From JAVBKU01 sp031553875 (lineage in GTDB: Bacteria > Bacteroidota > Bacteroidia > Bacteroidales > Rikenellaceae), in assembly GCA_031553875.1 (NCBI GenBank), contig JAVBKU010000007.1:24375-88374 (forward strand): a stretch of 64,000 nucleotides of DNA, written 5' to 3'. Below are positions 51,224 to 59,534 of this stretch, one piece after another. The translations under genes were made by a program, and so were the position numbers. The notes under the pieces are model-generated. The model saw only the letters and a list, made by a program, of their open reading frames with translations, did no database searches and was not told the DNA's origin. Within the stretch, counting starts at the first letter, position 1, and each line of letters opens with the position of its first letter.

Positions 51224-51556
51224 AATATCATAGAGTTTTATTTGTATGACCTCAGGTCCGTCCCGCGAACTATAAAGTCCCCGACGGCATTCCATTCAGC
51301 CACAACGGCATGCAAACTTTCGGAAGCGTCCGCCATCGCTCATTCTGCGCCTGCATACCACAGGTTACGAAAGTAAATATAAATATCCTAATTGTCAAAC
51401 CCGGTATACCAAATATCCGCCGCCTCGCGACAGTCCTCATTTACGTCTCTTTACACAACTATCCGCCCTGGTATCGTGCATCGTGTTTTTTGATGGATTT
51501 TCCATGTTTTTTTCTTACCTTGCCGGGGATTATTAATGAGAAAATCTGACGAGATT
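51224..51556. other. Intergenic region of divergent genes
   Basis: Apart from the beta-mannosidase promoter at 51368-51399 and a candidate -7 for the Ddh gene near 51512 (TACCTTG), nothing is recognisable here. Confidence 0.4.
51368..51399 (-). promoter_or_regulatory. Promoter of the beta-mannosidase/GH42 operon
   Basis: On the minus strand TTTG (complement 51396-51399) is followed after 20 bases by TACTTTCG (complement 51368-51375), one base from the TAnnTTTG consensus. Confidence 0.6.
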
Positions 51557-52453
51557 ATGAAAAAGATCAGAGCTGCTGTTGTTGGGTACGGTAACATCGG
51601 ACGTTACGTACTCGAAGCCATCGAGGCTTCACCCGATTTCGAGACCGTGGGCGTGGTGCGCCGCGACGCCACGAATGTTCCCGAAGAATTGAAAAAATAT
51701 AATGTTGTAGACTCGCTCGAAAAGCTGGGCAAGGTAGACGTCGCGATACTCTGCACCCCCACCCGCAGCGTGGAGGCCAACGCTTCGAAAGCTCTCGCCA
51801 TGGGTATAAATACCGTGGACAGCTTCGACATCCATACCGGCATCGTAGACCTGCGCTCCAAGCTGGACAAGATCGCCAAGGCGGGCAACGCCGTGGCCGT
51901 GATATCGGCCGGATGGGACCCGGGCAGCGATTCTATGATACGCGCCATATTCGAAATGTGCGCCCCCAAGGGCGTTACCTATACCAACTTCGGCCCCGGC
52001 ATGAGCATGGGCCACTCGGTGGCTGCCAAGAGCGTCGAAGGCGTAGCCTCGGCCCTCTCGATGACCATACCCACCGGCACGGGCATCCACCGCCGCATGG
52101 TGTATATCGAGGTGAAGGAGGGATATAAGTTCTCCGACGTAGCTGCCCGCATCAAGGCCGACGACTACTTCTCCCACGACGACACCCACGTGTTGCAGGT
52201 GGAGAGCGTCGACGCGCTGATGGACATGGGACATGGCGTCAACCTCGTGCGCAAGGGCGTGTCGGGCAAGACGCAGAATCAGCGTTTCGAGTTCAACATG
52301 AGTATCAACAACCCCGCCCTCACCGCCCAGATCATGGTGGCCTCGGCCCGCGCCTCGCTGCGCCAGACCCCCGGAGCCTACACTATGATCGAGATCCCCC
52401 CCGTGGACTATCTCTACGGCGATAAGGAAGAACTGGTAAGGAAGCTGGTGTAA
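51557..52453 (+). CDS. ddh: meso-Diaminopimelate D-dehydrogenase
   Basis: The start at 51557 (MKKIRAAVVGYGNIGRYVLEAI) places the NADP Rossmann motif GYGNIGR at residues 10-16 and gives 298 residues. The family text AILCTPTRSVEANA, GINTVDSFDIHTGIVDLRSKLDKIAKA, SAGWDPGSDSMIRAIFEMCAPKG and NFGPGMSMGHSVAAK is complete. It forms meso-diaminopimelate in one step for lysine and peptidoglycan. The C-terminus ends ELVRKLV inside a short tandem DNA repeat. It is monocistronic with a strong terminator. Confidence 0.95.
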   Translation: MKKIRAAVVGYGNIGRYVLEAIEASPDFETVGVVRRDATNVPEELKKYNVVDSLEKLGKVDVAILCTPTRSVEANASKALAMGINTVDSFDIHTGIVDLRSKLDKIAKAGNAVAVISAGWDPGSDSMIRAIFEMCAPKGVTYTNFGPGMSMGHSVAAKSVEGVASALSMTIPTGTGIHRRMVYIEVKEGYKFSDVAARIKADDYFSHDDTHVLQVESVDALMDMGHGVNLVRKGVSGKTQNQRFEFNMSINNPALTAQIMVASARASLRQTPGAYTMIEIPPVDYLYGDKEELVRKLV

Positions 52454-52475
52454 GGAAGCTGGTGTAAGGAAGCTT
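52434..52475 (+). repeat. Threefold 14-base tandem repeat over the ddh stop codon
   Basis: Three copies of a unit GGTGTAAGGAAGCT (first copy GGTAAGGAAGCT, shortened) run across the end of ddh. Each full unit contains a TAA, so repeat change would alter only the last residues. Confidence 0.7.
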
Positions 52476-52494
52476 ATATAGAGCTGTAGACAGC

Positions 52495-52530
52495 GGCGGG
52501 CGGTGCTTTTGCACCGCCCGCCTTGTTTTT
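52495..52530 (+). terminator. Terminator after ddh
   Basis: GGCGGGCGGTGC and its complement form a 12-base-pair stem around TTTT, followed by TTGTTTTT. Confidence 0.9.
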
Positions 52531-52546
52531 GCAGACCTGTAATTAT

Positions 52547-52770
52547 TAAAGCGCCGTAGGCGCTTGCCTTCCGCCAATTGCGAGATATTCACGCCCGGAC
52601 AGGGGTTGAGGGAATCCGTTAAAAAACGACGCTGTGTCTAACGACTGTTAGCGGGGACGAAGGTCCCGCTAAAAAGGAGGAGTTCGACGTTTTAGGATGG
52701 ACGAAGACCCCTGTCAGTGAATATCCGCAGGCGCACTTTTTGGGTACCTTTTGTGTGCACAAAAGGTACA
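52547..52770 (+). repeat. Structured repeat R2 copy 2
   Basis: The same layout as copy 1 at 38.8 kb: AGATATTCAC with GACAGGGG, then CCCCTGTC with GTGAATATC. The inner hairpin arm differs in sequence but still pairs (TTAGCGGGGAC/GGTCCCGCTAA at 52648-52672). The right palindrome GTACCTTTTG/CAAAAGGTAC is present. Confidence 0.85.
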
Positions 52771-52813
52771 AGGAAATTATGTGCAGAGAAATCTTTCCGC
52801 AAGAAAAGATTTT

Positions 52814-53021
52814 CGCACCTTTTGAACGCACAAAAGGTGCTACCAAAATGCGCCCCGCCGATGAAGATTTCCTGAATATCCGCTTGTAAATCCTAAATCC
52901 CAGAACTCCTCCTTTTAGTCTTGACCCTTACAGACCCAAGCCTAACGTCATCAGACATGCTGGGAGTTCTTAACGGATTTACTACGCTGCTATTCCGGGC
53001 GTAAATCTTCAGATGCGGGGG
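52814..53021 (+). repeat. Structured repeat R3 copy 1
   Basis: It starts with the palindrome GCACCTTTTG/CAAAAGGTGC. Nested arms follow: CCCCGC-ATGAAGATTT with AAATCTTCAG-GCGGGG, and GTAAATCC-CCCAGAACTCC with GGGAGTTCT-GGATTTAC. The inner loop is short here, while the copy at 57.4 kb carries an R4 insert. Confidence 0.85.
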
Positions 53022-53093
53022 TTTTTTATAAATATAGGGAAGTCCGGACTTGCTCTCACAGACCGGACCTCACTTATATCTCAACCAAACCTT

Positions 53094-54020
53094 CTACTCC
53101 TCCTTCGCCTCGCACTCCTCTCCCACCTGCTCAAACTCGAACGTGGTGTGGGTTATGCCTAAGCCCTCCAGGCAGCGGCGCAGATCACACTTTAGCTCCT
53201 CCTGCGAACGGGAGCCGGAGACCACTATATGTGCGGTCATGGCGTTCTCCGTGGTGCTCAGCGCCCATATATGTATATGGTGTACGTCCGCCACGCCGTC
53301 GACGCCGCGTATTCCCCTCTTTACTGTTTCAGGCTTTATGTTCGCGGGTACTCCGTCGAGCGACAGGCGTATACTGTCACGCAGGAGCTTCCATGTCGAA
53401 ACGAATATCGCCAGGGCAACGGTAATACCTATTATCGGGTCGACCACATACCATCCCGTGGCCCTTATCACCAATCCCGACACCAGCACCCCCACCGACA
53501 CCAGCGCGTCTGCGGCCATATGTATATAGGCTCCCTTGACGTTTAGATCCTGCTCCTTCTCCCTCACGAACATCAGGGCCGTGAAGGCGTTTATCAGCAC
53601 CCCGACACCCGCCACCACTGCGATAGCCCCACCCTGCACAGGTTGCGGATCATACAATTTATGGATACTCTCCGCGAGTATACCCCCCACGGCCACCAGT
53701 AGTATCAGTGCGTTGAACAGCGAGGCGAGCACCGTGCTCTTCTTGTAACCGTAAGTGTATTTGTTATTGGAACGTACCTTACTGAGCCTGAATGCCAGCA
53801 TCGCAAGCACGAGGCCCACCACATCGGAGAGGTTGTGCCCCGCATCGGAGAGCAGGGCCATAGAACCGTAATACACTCCTGCGAAGAACTCCACCCCCAC
53901 GAAGACCAGATTGAGGATTATCCCCACTGTGAAAGCCTTGTTGAGCGACGTTATCCTGAGGGCGTGGGAATGGGAATGTTCCCCGGAATGGTCATGCGTA
54001 TGTTTAGAGCCGTGTCCCAT
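53094..54020 (-). CDS. Cation diffusion facilitator (CzcD/ZitB-like) metal exporter
   Basis: The start at complement 54018-54020 gives 308 residues with a His-rich N-terminus (GHGSKHTHDHSGEHSHSHALR). Transmembrane segments include the metal-site motifs SLLSDAGHNLSDVVGL (HxxxD) and AYIHMAADALVSVGVL. The cytoplasmic C-terminal domain has GVADVHHIHIWALSTTENAMTAHIVV. It exports zinc or related divalent cations in exchange for protons. No regulator is adjacent. Confidence 0.95.
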   Translation of the reverse strand: MGHGSKHTHDHSGEHSHSHALRITSLNKAFTVGIILNLVFVGVEFFAGVYYGSMALLSDAGHNLSDVVGLVLAMLAFRLSKVRSNNKYTYGYKKSTVLASLFNALILLVAVGGILAESIHKLYDPQPVQGGAIAVVAGVGVLINAFTALMFVREKEQDLNVKGAYIHMAADALVSVGVLVSGLVIRATGWYVVDPIIGITVALAIFVSTWKLLRDSIRLSLDGVPANIKPETVKRGIRGVDGVADVHHIHIWALSTTENAMTAHIVVSGSRSQEELKCDLRRCLEGLGITHTTFEFEQVGEECEAKEE

Positions 54021-54077
54021 AAAAACAGTTTTTGAGGTATAAATTCTACGCTGCAGACGGTCGAGGCATTGTATTCC

Positions 54078-54146
54078 CGCATCGCGAATTGCGATGCTCA
54101 TCTCCGCGGCTCGGCCTTTGGCCGACCCCCACAGCCGCGGAGATGA
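54078..54146. repeat. Large intergenic hairpin pair
   Basis: GCATCGC/GCGATGC around GAATT is followed directly by CATCTCCGCGGCT/AGCCGCGGAGATG, a perfect 13-base-pair stem with an inner TCGGCC/GGCCGA stem. It resembles the hairpin pieces of the R-repeat families but has no shared flank. It lies between the CDF and lrgB genes. Confidence 0.65.
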
Positions 54147-54195
54147 AGTTATTCTCCCAGCCTGCGGTACGGGGCATAATTCGTTCGTAAATTCT

Positions 54196-54894
54196 CTACA
54201 ACAACCCCATCAGGCGCAGTATCATCGGCGCCATTATAGAGGTGAATATCCCGTTTATCGTGAGCCCGAGGCTTGAGTAAGCCCCGTATTTACCGCTGCG
54301 CTCCATGGCTACGGACGTACCCAGGGCATGGGCCGCCGCCCCCATAGACAATCCCTGCGCCATAGGGCTGCCTATCCCCAGGGCCGCCATTATCCTGAAT
54401 CCGAACACTCCGCCGAACAGCCCCGTAAGTATCACTATCGCCGCAGTAAGCGAGGGTATGCCACCCACTGTATCGGCTATCTCCATGGCTATGGGCGTCG
54501 TCACCGATTTAGGCGCGAGGGAGAGTATCACCTCGGCCGAAGCGCCCATTGCCTTGGCAACGAGCACCACCGATAGCACCCCCACCACGCATCCGGCGAG
54601 CTGCGACAGCAATATCGGCGTGATCTGCTTGCGGATATGTTCCAGCTGAAGGTAGAGCGGCACTCCGAGGGCCACCACTGCGGGCTTGAGCCAGAACTCT
54701 ATGTACTTGCCACCCTCCTCGTATGTTTCGTAGCTTATGCCTGCCAGTTTAAGGAAGGCTATGAGCGCCGCAAAGGTGAGTAGTATGGGGTTGAGGGCCA
54801 GCACGCCCGTCTTCTTCTGGAGCATCTGCGACCCGAAGTAGAGCGCAAATGTGAGCGCCATCAGGAAGAATTTATTCTCTAAGTATCCCATCAC
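54196..54894 (-). CDS. lrgB: LrgB/CidB-family membrane protein
   Basis: This 232-residue protein has seven or so membrane segments and the family text LKPAVVALGVPLYLQLEHIRKQ, LAPKSVTTPIAMEIADTVGGIPSLTAAIVILTGLFGGVFG and MAQGLSMGAAAHALGTSVAMER. LrgB works with the holin-like LrgA; roles proposed for the pair include murein hydrolase control and metabolite (pyruvate or lactate) export. Its start overlaps the lrgA stop by four bases. Confidence 0.93.
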   Translation of the reverse strand: MMGYLENKFFLMALTFALYFGSQMLQKKTGVLALNPILLTFAALIAFLKLAGISYETYEEGGKYIEFWLKPAVVALGVPLYLQLEHIRKQITPILLSQLAGCVVGVLSVVLVAKAMGASAEVILSLAPKSVTTPIAMEIADTVGGIPSLTAAIVILTGLFGGVFGFRIMAALGIGSPMAQGLSMGAAAHALGTSVAMERSGKYGAYSSLGLTINGIFTSIMAPMILRLMGLL

Positions 54895-55232
54895 TTCATC
54901 CTCCTCCTCACGAATTGGTACACCCAGCCCGTCACCACCATCACTATTATGGTGCTGACCACCGTGGCCACTAAAATTGGCCAGAATTCGGCCTTTATTA
55001 TGTCGAAGTAGAGCATCAGCGCCACGCCCGGCGGCACGAAGAACAGCCCCATGTTGGAGACCAGGAAATCCGACACCCCTTTAACCCAATGTAGTTTCAC
55101 CCAGCCCAATTCGAGCAGGAGGGTGAGTAGCAGCATGCCGATAATGCTCGACGGCAGTTTCACCCCAGTGAGGTAGACCACCCCCTCGCCGATGGCGAGG
55201 CAACCAAACAGTACGGCCAATTGACGTATCAT
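54891..55232 (-). CDS. lrgA: LrgA/CidA-family holin-like protein
   Basis: This 113-residue protein has four membrane segments and the signature VVYLTGVKLPSSIIGMLLLTLLLELGWVKL and MGLFFVPPGVALMLYFDII. It is translationally coupled to lrgB by a four-base overlap. A perfect -7 box (TAAATTTG, complement 55260-55267) lies about 30 bases upstream. No LytSR-type regulator is next to it. Confidence 0.92.
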   Translation of the reverse strand: MIRQLAVLFGCLAIGEGVVYLTGVKLPSSIIGMLLLTLLLELGWVKLHWVKGVSDFLVSNMGLFFVPPGVALMLYFDIIKAEFWPILVATVVSTIIVMVVTGWVYQFVRRRMK

Positions 55233-55259
55233 CGTTTATTTTTTATTGGGACTAACATG

Positions 55260-55267
55260 CAAATTTA
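55260..55267 (-). promoter_or_regulatory. -7 promoter element of lrgAB
   Basis: The minus strand reads TAAATTTG, an exact TAnnTTTG. Confidence 0.5.
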
Positions 55268-55312
55268 CAGTAGTTAAAAATATGTGTTTATTAGAGTAGC
55301 ATCCGTGACAGC

Positions 55313-55475
55313 AAAATAATCGCCGCTTCGGGCTTCTGTCGGGAATAGGTCTCGTGAGGGTGATCACCCTCAGTTATCGTGTAACGAGGGAAGCCTCCCG
55401 GAAGAGGCCCCGGCAGAAGACGCGGCTAGACTTTTTGCCTACTTTTGCGGCAATGGCAAAAGTAGGAAGAAAAGC
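55313..55475 (+). repeat. Structured repeat R1 copy C
   Basis: The core stem is CTTCTGTCGG (55333-55342) with CCGGCAGAAG (55410-55419), where a C-G pair has become U-G. The inner GGTCTC pairs with GAGGCC by another wobble. The inner palindrome GAGGGTGATCACCCTC is perfect here. The end hairpin CCTACTTTT/AAAAGTAGG is the short form without R4. Confidence 0.85.
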
Positions 55476-55600
55476 CGAAGGCATAAAATCACCTTAAAAA
55501 CAGAGGCGGACGCCGCCCGCACTCCCGGCAAAGTTATGGATATTTCTGTGAAACGTCCTATCGGGGAGGGTGGTTTTGAATGAGTTTTGATAAGTTTCAT

Positions 55601-55608
55601 TAATTTTG
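55601..55608 (+). promoter_or_regulatory. -7 promoter element of the double ABC ATPase gene
   Basis: TAATTTTG matches TAnnTTTG exactly; TTTG 22 bases upstream may be the -33 element. The start at 55659 is the first good ATG after it. Confidence 0.5.
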
Positions 55609-55658
55609 TCGCTTTAGCGGTATGCCTTAGGAGCTGCCGCCTTTTATTAAAGATAAAT

Positions 55659-57125
55659 ATGCCCCGTCCCCGCAACATAATCACCCTCGACGCCTGCGTC
55701 GCCCGCGACCCCGCCAGGCGCATGGTCTCACCCATTGACTTCACTCTCGCCGAGGGTGAACATATCGCCGTTATAGGGGGTAACGGCAGCGGCAAGACCA
55801 CGCTCGTCGAAACGATCACGGGGGCCCTGTTCCTCAAGGAGGGACACATATCCTACGATTTCTCGGGAGGCCACGGCGCGGAGGACAATTCCGCGTACCG
55901 CAATATCCGTTACATGACCTTCCGCGACGCCTACGGGGCGGCCGACCGGGGCTACTACTACCAGCAGCGCTGGAACGCCTCCGACAGCGAAGACGCTCCC
56001 CTCACGCGCGACACCCTCGCGGGAGAGGAGTGTGACCCGGCCCTGCGCCGCGAGCTTTTCGACTCGCTGGGGATCACTCCCCTGCTCGATAAACGTATAA
56101 TAATGCTCTCGAGCGGCGAACTGCGCCGTACCCATATAGCCAAGGCCCTGATGTCGCAGCCGCGGGTGCTCATCATCGACAACCCCTTCATAGGCCTCGA
56201 CCCTCCCACGCGCGAAGTGTTGGGCGGCCTGCTGGAACGCTTATCGCGGAGGGATGGCCTGAGCATCATCCTCGTCCTATCCTCGTCCGGCGATATCCCG
56301 TCGTTTGTCACCCACGTCTACACGGTGAAAGATATGGTCTGCGGACCGAAACTAACCTCCGGGGAGTTCTTCGCCACGGAAACATTCACTTCACGGCGTG
56401 AGGCCCTGCGCCGCAGCTACTCCGCCAAGCCCCCGGCACTCCCACCGCTCACCACTCCGCCGCTCGAAACAGAAAGCGTGGCCATACTTCGCAATATATC
56501 CATCAGCTATGGCTCCCGCACCCTTTTCGGCGGGCTCGACTGGACGATACTTCCCGGCGAGAAGTGGGTGCTCACCGGTTCCAACGGCTCGGGTAAGAGC
56601 ACCTTATTGAGCCTTATCACCGCCGACAACCCGAGAGCCTACTCTCAGGACATAACCCTTTTCGGACGGCGCAGGGGTACGGGCGAAAGCATCTGGGATA
56701 TCAAGCGGCGCATAGGTTACGTGTCGCCCGAGATGCACCGCTCGTACGTGAGCAACATTCCCGCTATAGAGATCGTGGCCTCGGGATTTTTCGACTCCAT
56801 AGGCCTCTACCACAGGGCCGATGACAGTCAGAGGGAGGTGTGCCGCGCGTGGATACGCTCTTTCGGTATCGAGCATCTCGCAGACAAGCCGTTCCTAAAG
56901 CTCTCCTCGGGCGAACAGCGCCTGTTATTATTAGCCCGCGCATTTGTCAAAGACCCCGACCTGCTCATTCTCGACGAGCCCCTGCACGGCCTCGACGGCC
57001 CGGGCAAGGAATTGGCCCGCGCCGTGATCGAGGAGTTCTGCCGCAGGGAGGGCAAGTCGATGATCTACGTGACCCACTACCGCGAAGAAACGCCTTCGTG
57101 TGTGACGCTGGAGAAGAGATTATAA
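55659..57125 (+). CDS. Double ABC ATP-binding protein (ModF/PhrA-like)
   Basis: From 55659 the protein has 488 residues and two ATPase domains in one chain. The first has Walker A GGNGSGKTT (about 40-48), signature LSSGELRRTHIAKALM and Walker B VLIIDNPFIGLDP. The second has Walker A GSNGSGKST, signature LSSGEQRLLLLARAF and Walker B LLILDEPLHGLDG. No membrane domain is present and no permease is adjacent. The same arrangement occurs in ModF/PhrA-type proteins, whose role is not settled. The upstream in-frame ATG at 55587 lies before the promoter element and is not used here. Confidence 0.9.
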   Translation: MPRPRNIITLDACVARDPARRMVSPIDFTLAEGEHIAVIGGNGSGKTTLVETITGALFLKEGHISYDFSGGHGAEDNSAYRNIRYMTFRDAYGAADRGYYYQQRWNASDSEDAPLTRDTLAGEECDPALRRELFDSLGITPLLDKRIIMLSSGELRRTHIAKALMSQPRVLIIDNPFIGLDPPTREVLGGLLERLSRRDGLSIILVLSSSGDIPSFVTHVYTVKDMVCGPKLTSGEFFATETFTSRREALRRSYSAKPPALPPLTTPPLETESVAILRNISISYGSRTLFGGLDWTILPGEKWVLTGSNGSGKSTLLSLITADNPRAYSQDITLFGRRRGTGESIWDIKRRIGYVSPEMHRSYVSNIPAIEIVASGFFDSIGLYHRADDSQREVCRAWIRSFGIEHLADKPFLKLSSGEQRLLLLARAFVKDPDLLILDEPLHGLDGPGKELARAVIEEFCRREGKSMIYVTHYREETPSCVTLEKRL

Positions 57126-57129
57126 TAAG

Positions 57130-57366
57130 ATTCTAAGGCGCGAAGCGCCTGTAATCCCCGCATCTGAAACCTTTGACGAGGCGCGAGCCTCGTGCAAATG
57201 CCGCTTCGGGCTTCTGCCGGAAACAGGTCTCGTGAGGGAGATCACCCTCAGTTATCGTGTAACGAGGGAAGCTCCCGGAAGAGACCCCGGCAGAAGACGC
57301 GGCTAGACCTTTGGCCTACTTTTAGGGCGATGCTAAAAGTAGGTCCCGCTGCAGGCGAAATAAGGA
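57130..57366 (+). repeat. Structured repeat R1 copy D with flanking hairpins
   Basis: After an AGGCGC/GCGCCT hairpin at about 57133 and a GACGAGGC/GCCTCGTGC hairpin at about 57175, the R1 core follows (stem 57211-57220 with 57287-57296). The CCTACTTTT/AAAAGTAGG hairpin with a minimal loop ends it. An open frame across it is shared with copy B but not with the others. Confidence 0.85.
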
Positions 57367-57387
57367 CAACAAGATACATTCTCATTC

Positions 57388-57666
57388 GCACCTTTTGAGC
57401 GCACAAAAGGTGCTGACCAAAATGCGCCCCGCCGATGAAGATTTCCTGAATATACGCTTGTAAATCCTAAATCCCAGAACTCCTCCTTTTAGTCTCGCCC
57501 CTTCAGGGCTTCGTCTAACGTCGTCAGACAACCGACGCTCGAACGAGGGCAGAGTCGAATTTATTCGACCTATGCCGAGAGAGAAGGAGGAAGGCGCAGC
57601 CATCCTGGGAGTTCTTAACGGATTTACGGCGCTACTATTCCGGGCGGAAATCTTCAGATGCGGGGA
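57388..57666 (+). repeat. Structured repeat R3 copy 2 with nested R4
   Basis: The same outer arms as the 52.8 kb copy: GCACCTTTTG palindrome, CCCCGC-GATGAAGATTT and GTAAATCC-CCCAGAACTCC with their complements at the right end. Its inner loop is about 75 bases longer because an R4 unit (GAGGGCAGAG, hairpin GTCGAAT/ATTCGAC, CTATGCCGAG) is inserted at about 57540-57590. Confidence 0.85.
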
Positions 57667-57667
57667 T

Positions 57668-57752
57668 TGCAGGCGCTTCGCGCCTTATGATCTTGCCGGG
57701 CGTGAATATCCGCGATTGGCGGAGGGCAAGCGTCCTATGGGCGCTTCTGGAG
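57668..57752 (-). repeat. Partial R2 left end, reverse orientation
   Basis: The minus strand reads the hairpin, CTCCGCCAATCGCGGATATT and CACGCCCGG of the R2 left arm, then stops. An AGGCGCTTCGCGCCT hairpin flanks it at 57671. Confidence 0.65.
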
Positions 57753-57848
57753 TTTACTTTTATTACACCGGTCGCCCCCCAAACACCTTATTTAAGTAAT
57801 CCTGAAAGAGTTTTACCCGATACAGGGTACTATTTTTTTATTTTTTAT

Positions 57849-57856
57849 TACATTTG
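57849..57856 (+). promoter_or_regulatory. -7 promoter element of tryptophanase
   Basis: TACATTTG matches TAnnTTTG exactly; the leader to the ATG would be about 110 bases. No TnaC-like leader peptide with a Trp codon was found in it. Confidence 0.5.
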
Positions 57857-57973
57857 TCTGGATAAATTCCGACCCTAAACATAAAAACCGTGGAGTCAGG
57901 CTATTAACGACAGCCATCCGCAAGCCACATACACGCGTTCAATTCAATTAAATCCAAAATATAACGACATTCT

Positions 57974-59422
57974 ATGAGCAAAGTGAAATTTTACAGCGGC
58001 AAGAATATTCCCCTCGAGCTGCATAAGGTACGCGTGGTGCAGAAGCTCCACCTCGTTCCCATCAACCGCCGCCTCGACGCCATACGCGACGCGGGCTTCA
58101 ACACATTCCGCCTGAGCACCAACGACGTATTCCTGGATATGTTGACCGACAGCGGCACCAACGCCATGAGCGACAACCAGGTGGCTGCCATGTTCCGCGC
58201 CGATGACGCCTACGCCGGATCGCAGAGCTTCGACCGTCTCCAGAAGGCCGTGGAAGACGTGTTGGGTAAGAAATACCTCCTCCCTGTGCACCAGGGCCGC
58301 GCGGCCGAGAACATCATCAGCCGTTGCTTTATCAAGCCCGGCAACGTGATCCCCATGAACTACCACTTCACCACCGCCCTGGCCCACATCACCGAGAACG
58401 GCGGCAAGATCGCCGAATTGCTCTATGACGACGCCCTGCAGATCAAGTCCGATAACCCGTTCAAGGGTAATATCGACATCGACAAGCTGGTGAAGTGCAT
58501 CGAAGAGAACGGCGTTGAGAACGTGCCTTTCATCCGCATGGAGGCCTCTACCAACCTTATCGGTGGCCAGCCCTTCTCCGTCAGCAATATGATGGACGTG
58601 CGCAGGATAGCCGACAAATACGGCATTATGCTGGTACTCGACGCCTCGCTCCTGGGCGAAAACGCTTTCCTGGTAAAACAGCGCGAGAAGGAGTGGAAGG
58701 AAAACTCTATGGGCGACATCCTCCGCATGATGACCGGCCTGGCCGACCTCGTATACTTCTCTGCCCGCAAGCTCAGCTCTTCGCGCGGTGGTGGTATATG
58801 TACCAACCGCGCCGACCTCGTCGAAAAGATGAAGCCTATGATCCCCCTGTTCGAAGGGTTCCTCACCTATGGTGGTATCTCCGTGCGCGAGATCGAAGCC
58901 ATGGCCGTGGGTCTCTATGAAACTCTCGACGAAACGGTTATTAGCCAGAGCCCCAGCTACATCGAATATATGGTACGCCAGATGGAAGCCTACGGCATCC
59001 CCGTGGTAACGCCTCCGGGAGTCCTCGGCGGTCACGTCGACGCGATGGCTTTCTGCTCGCATTTGAAACAGACCGAATATCCCGCCGCAGCCCTCGCCGC
59101 AGCCTTCTACCTTATCTCTGGTATCCGCGGTATGGAGAGGGGTACGATGTCGAGCGTACGCGACGAGAACGGCGTGGAGATCATGGCCGACGCCGAGCTT
59201 CTGCGCCTGGCGGTTCCCCGCAGGGTGTTCACACTCTCGCAGATAGAATACGTGATCGACCGCATGAAGTGGCTCTATGACAACCGCACCCTTATCGGCG
59301 GCCTGCGCTTCGTGTACGAGCCCCCCGTGTTGCGCTTCTTCATGGGCGGCATGGAGGCCACTACCGACTGGCCCGCACGCCTGACCGAGAAGTTCCTGGC
59401 CGACTTCGGCGACAGCTTGTAA
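57974..59422 (+). CDS. tnaA: Tryptophanase
   Basis: This 482-residue PLP enzyme aligns with tryptophanase/tyrosine phenol-lyase along its length. Visible blocks are YAGSQSFDRLQKAVEDVLGKKYLLPVHQGRAAENI, GNVIPMNYHFTTALAHIT, PFIRMEASTNLIGGQPFS, GIMLVLDASLLGENAFL, and the PLP lysine at position 266 in DLVYFSARKLSSSRGGGICTN. It splits L-tryptophan to indole, pyruvate and ammonia, making indole a signal or product. Tryptophanase rather than tyrosine phenol-lyase is chosen by overall similarity to Bacteroidales enzymes. No transporter or leader peptide is beside it. Confidence 0.9.
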   Translation: MSKVKFYSGKNIPLELHKVRVVQKLHLVPINRRLDAIRDAGFNTFRLSTNDVFLDMLTDSGTNAMSDNQVAAMFRADDAYAGSQSFDRLQKAVEDVLGKKYLLPVHQGRAAENIISRCFIKPGNVIPMNYHFTTALAHITENGGKIAELLYDDALQIKSDNPFKGNIDIDKLVKCIEENGVENVPFIRMEASTNLIGGQPFSVSNMMDVRRIADKYGIMLVLDASLLGENAFLVKQREKEWKENSMGDILRMMTGLADLVYFSARKLSSSRGGGICTNRADLVEKMKPMIPLFEGFLTYGGISVREIEAMAVGLYETLDETVISQSPSYIEYMVRQMEAYGIPVVTPPGVLGGHVDAMAFCSHLKQTEYPAAALAAAFYLISGIRGMERGTMSSVRDENGVEIMADAELLRLAVPRRVFTLSQIEYVIDRMKWLYDNRTLIGGLRFVYEPPVLRFFMGGMEATTDWPARLTEKFLADFGDSL

Positions 59423-59457
59423 TCCTCGTGGGGGCTGAAGTTCCCGCACTCAATATT

Positions 59458-59497
59458 CCGGGGCCGGCGTCATTTATGACGCCGGCCCCGGGTGTTT
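59458..59497 (+). terminator. Terminator after tryptophanase
   Basis: CCGGGGCCGGCGTCA and its complement form a 15-base-pair stem around TTTA, followed by GTGTTTT. Confidence 0.85.
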
Positions 59498-59534
59498 TCA
59501 CATCCTTATTTCGCCGTTCCGACCGTTTTGTGAC

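Noticed and set aside
57857..57973. Possible TnaC-like leader peptide before tryptophanase
   Set aside because: No ATG-started short frame with a Trp codon is present in the leader.
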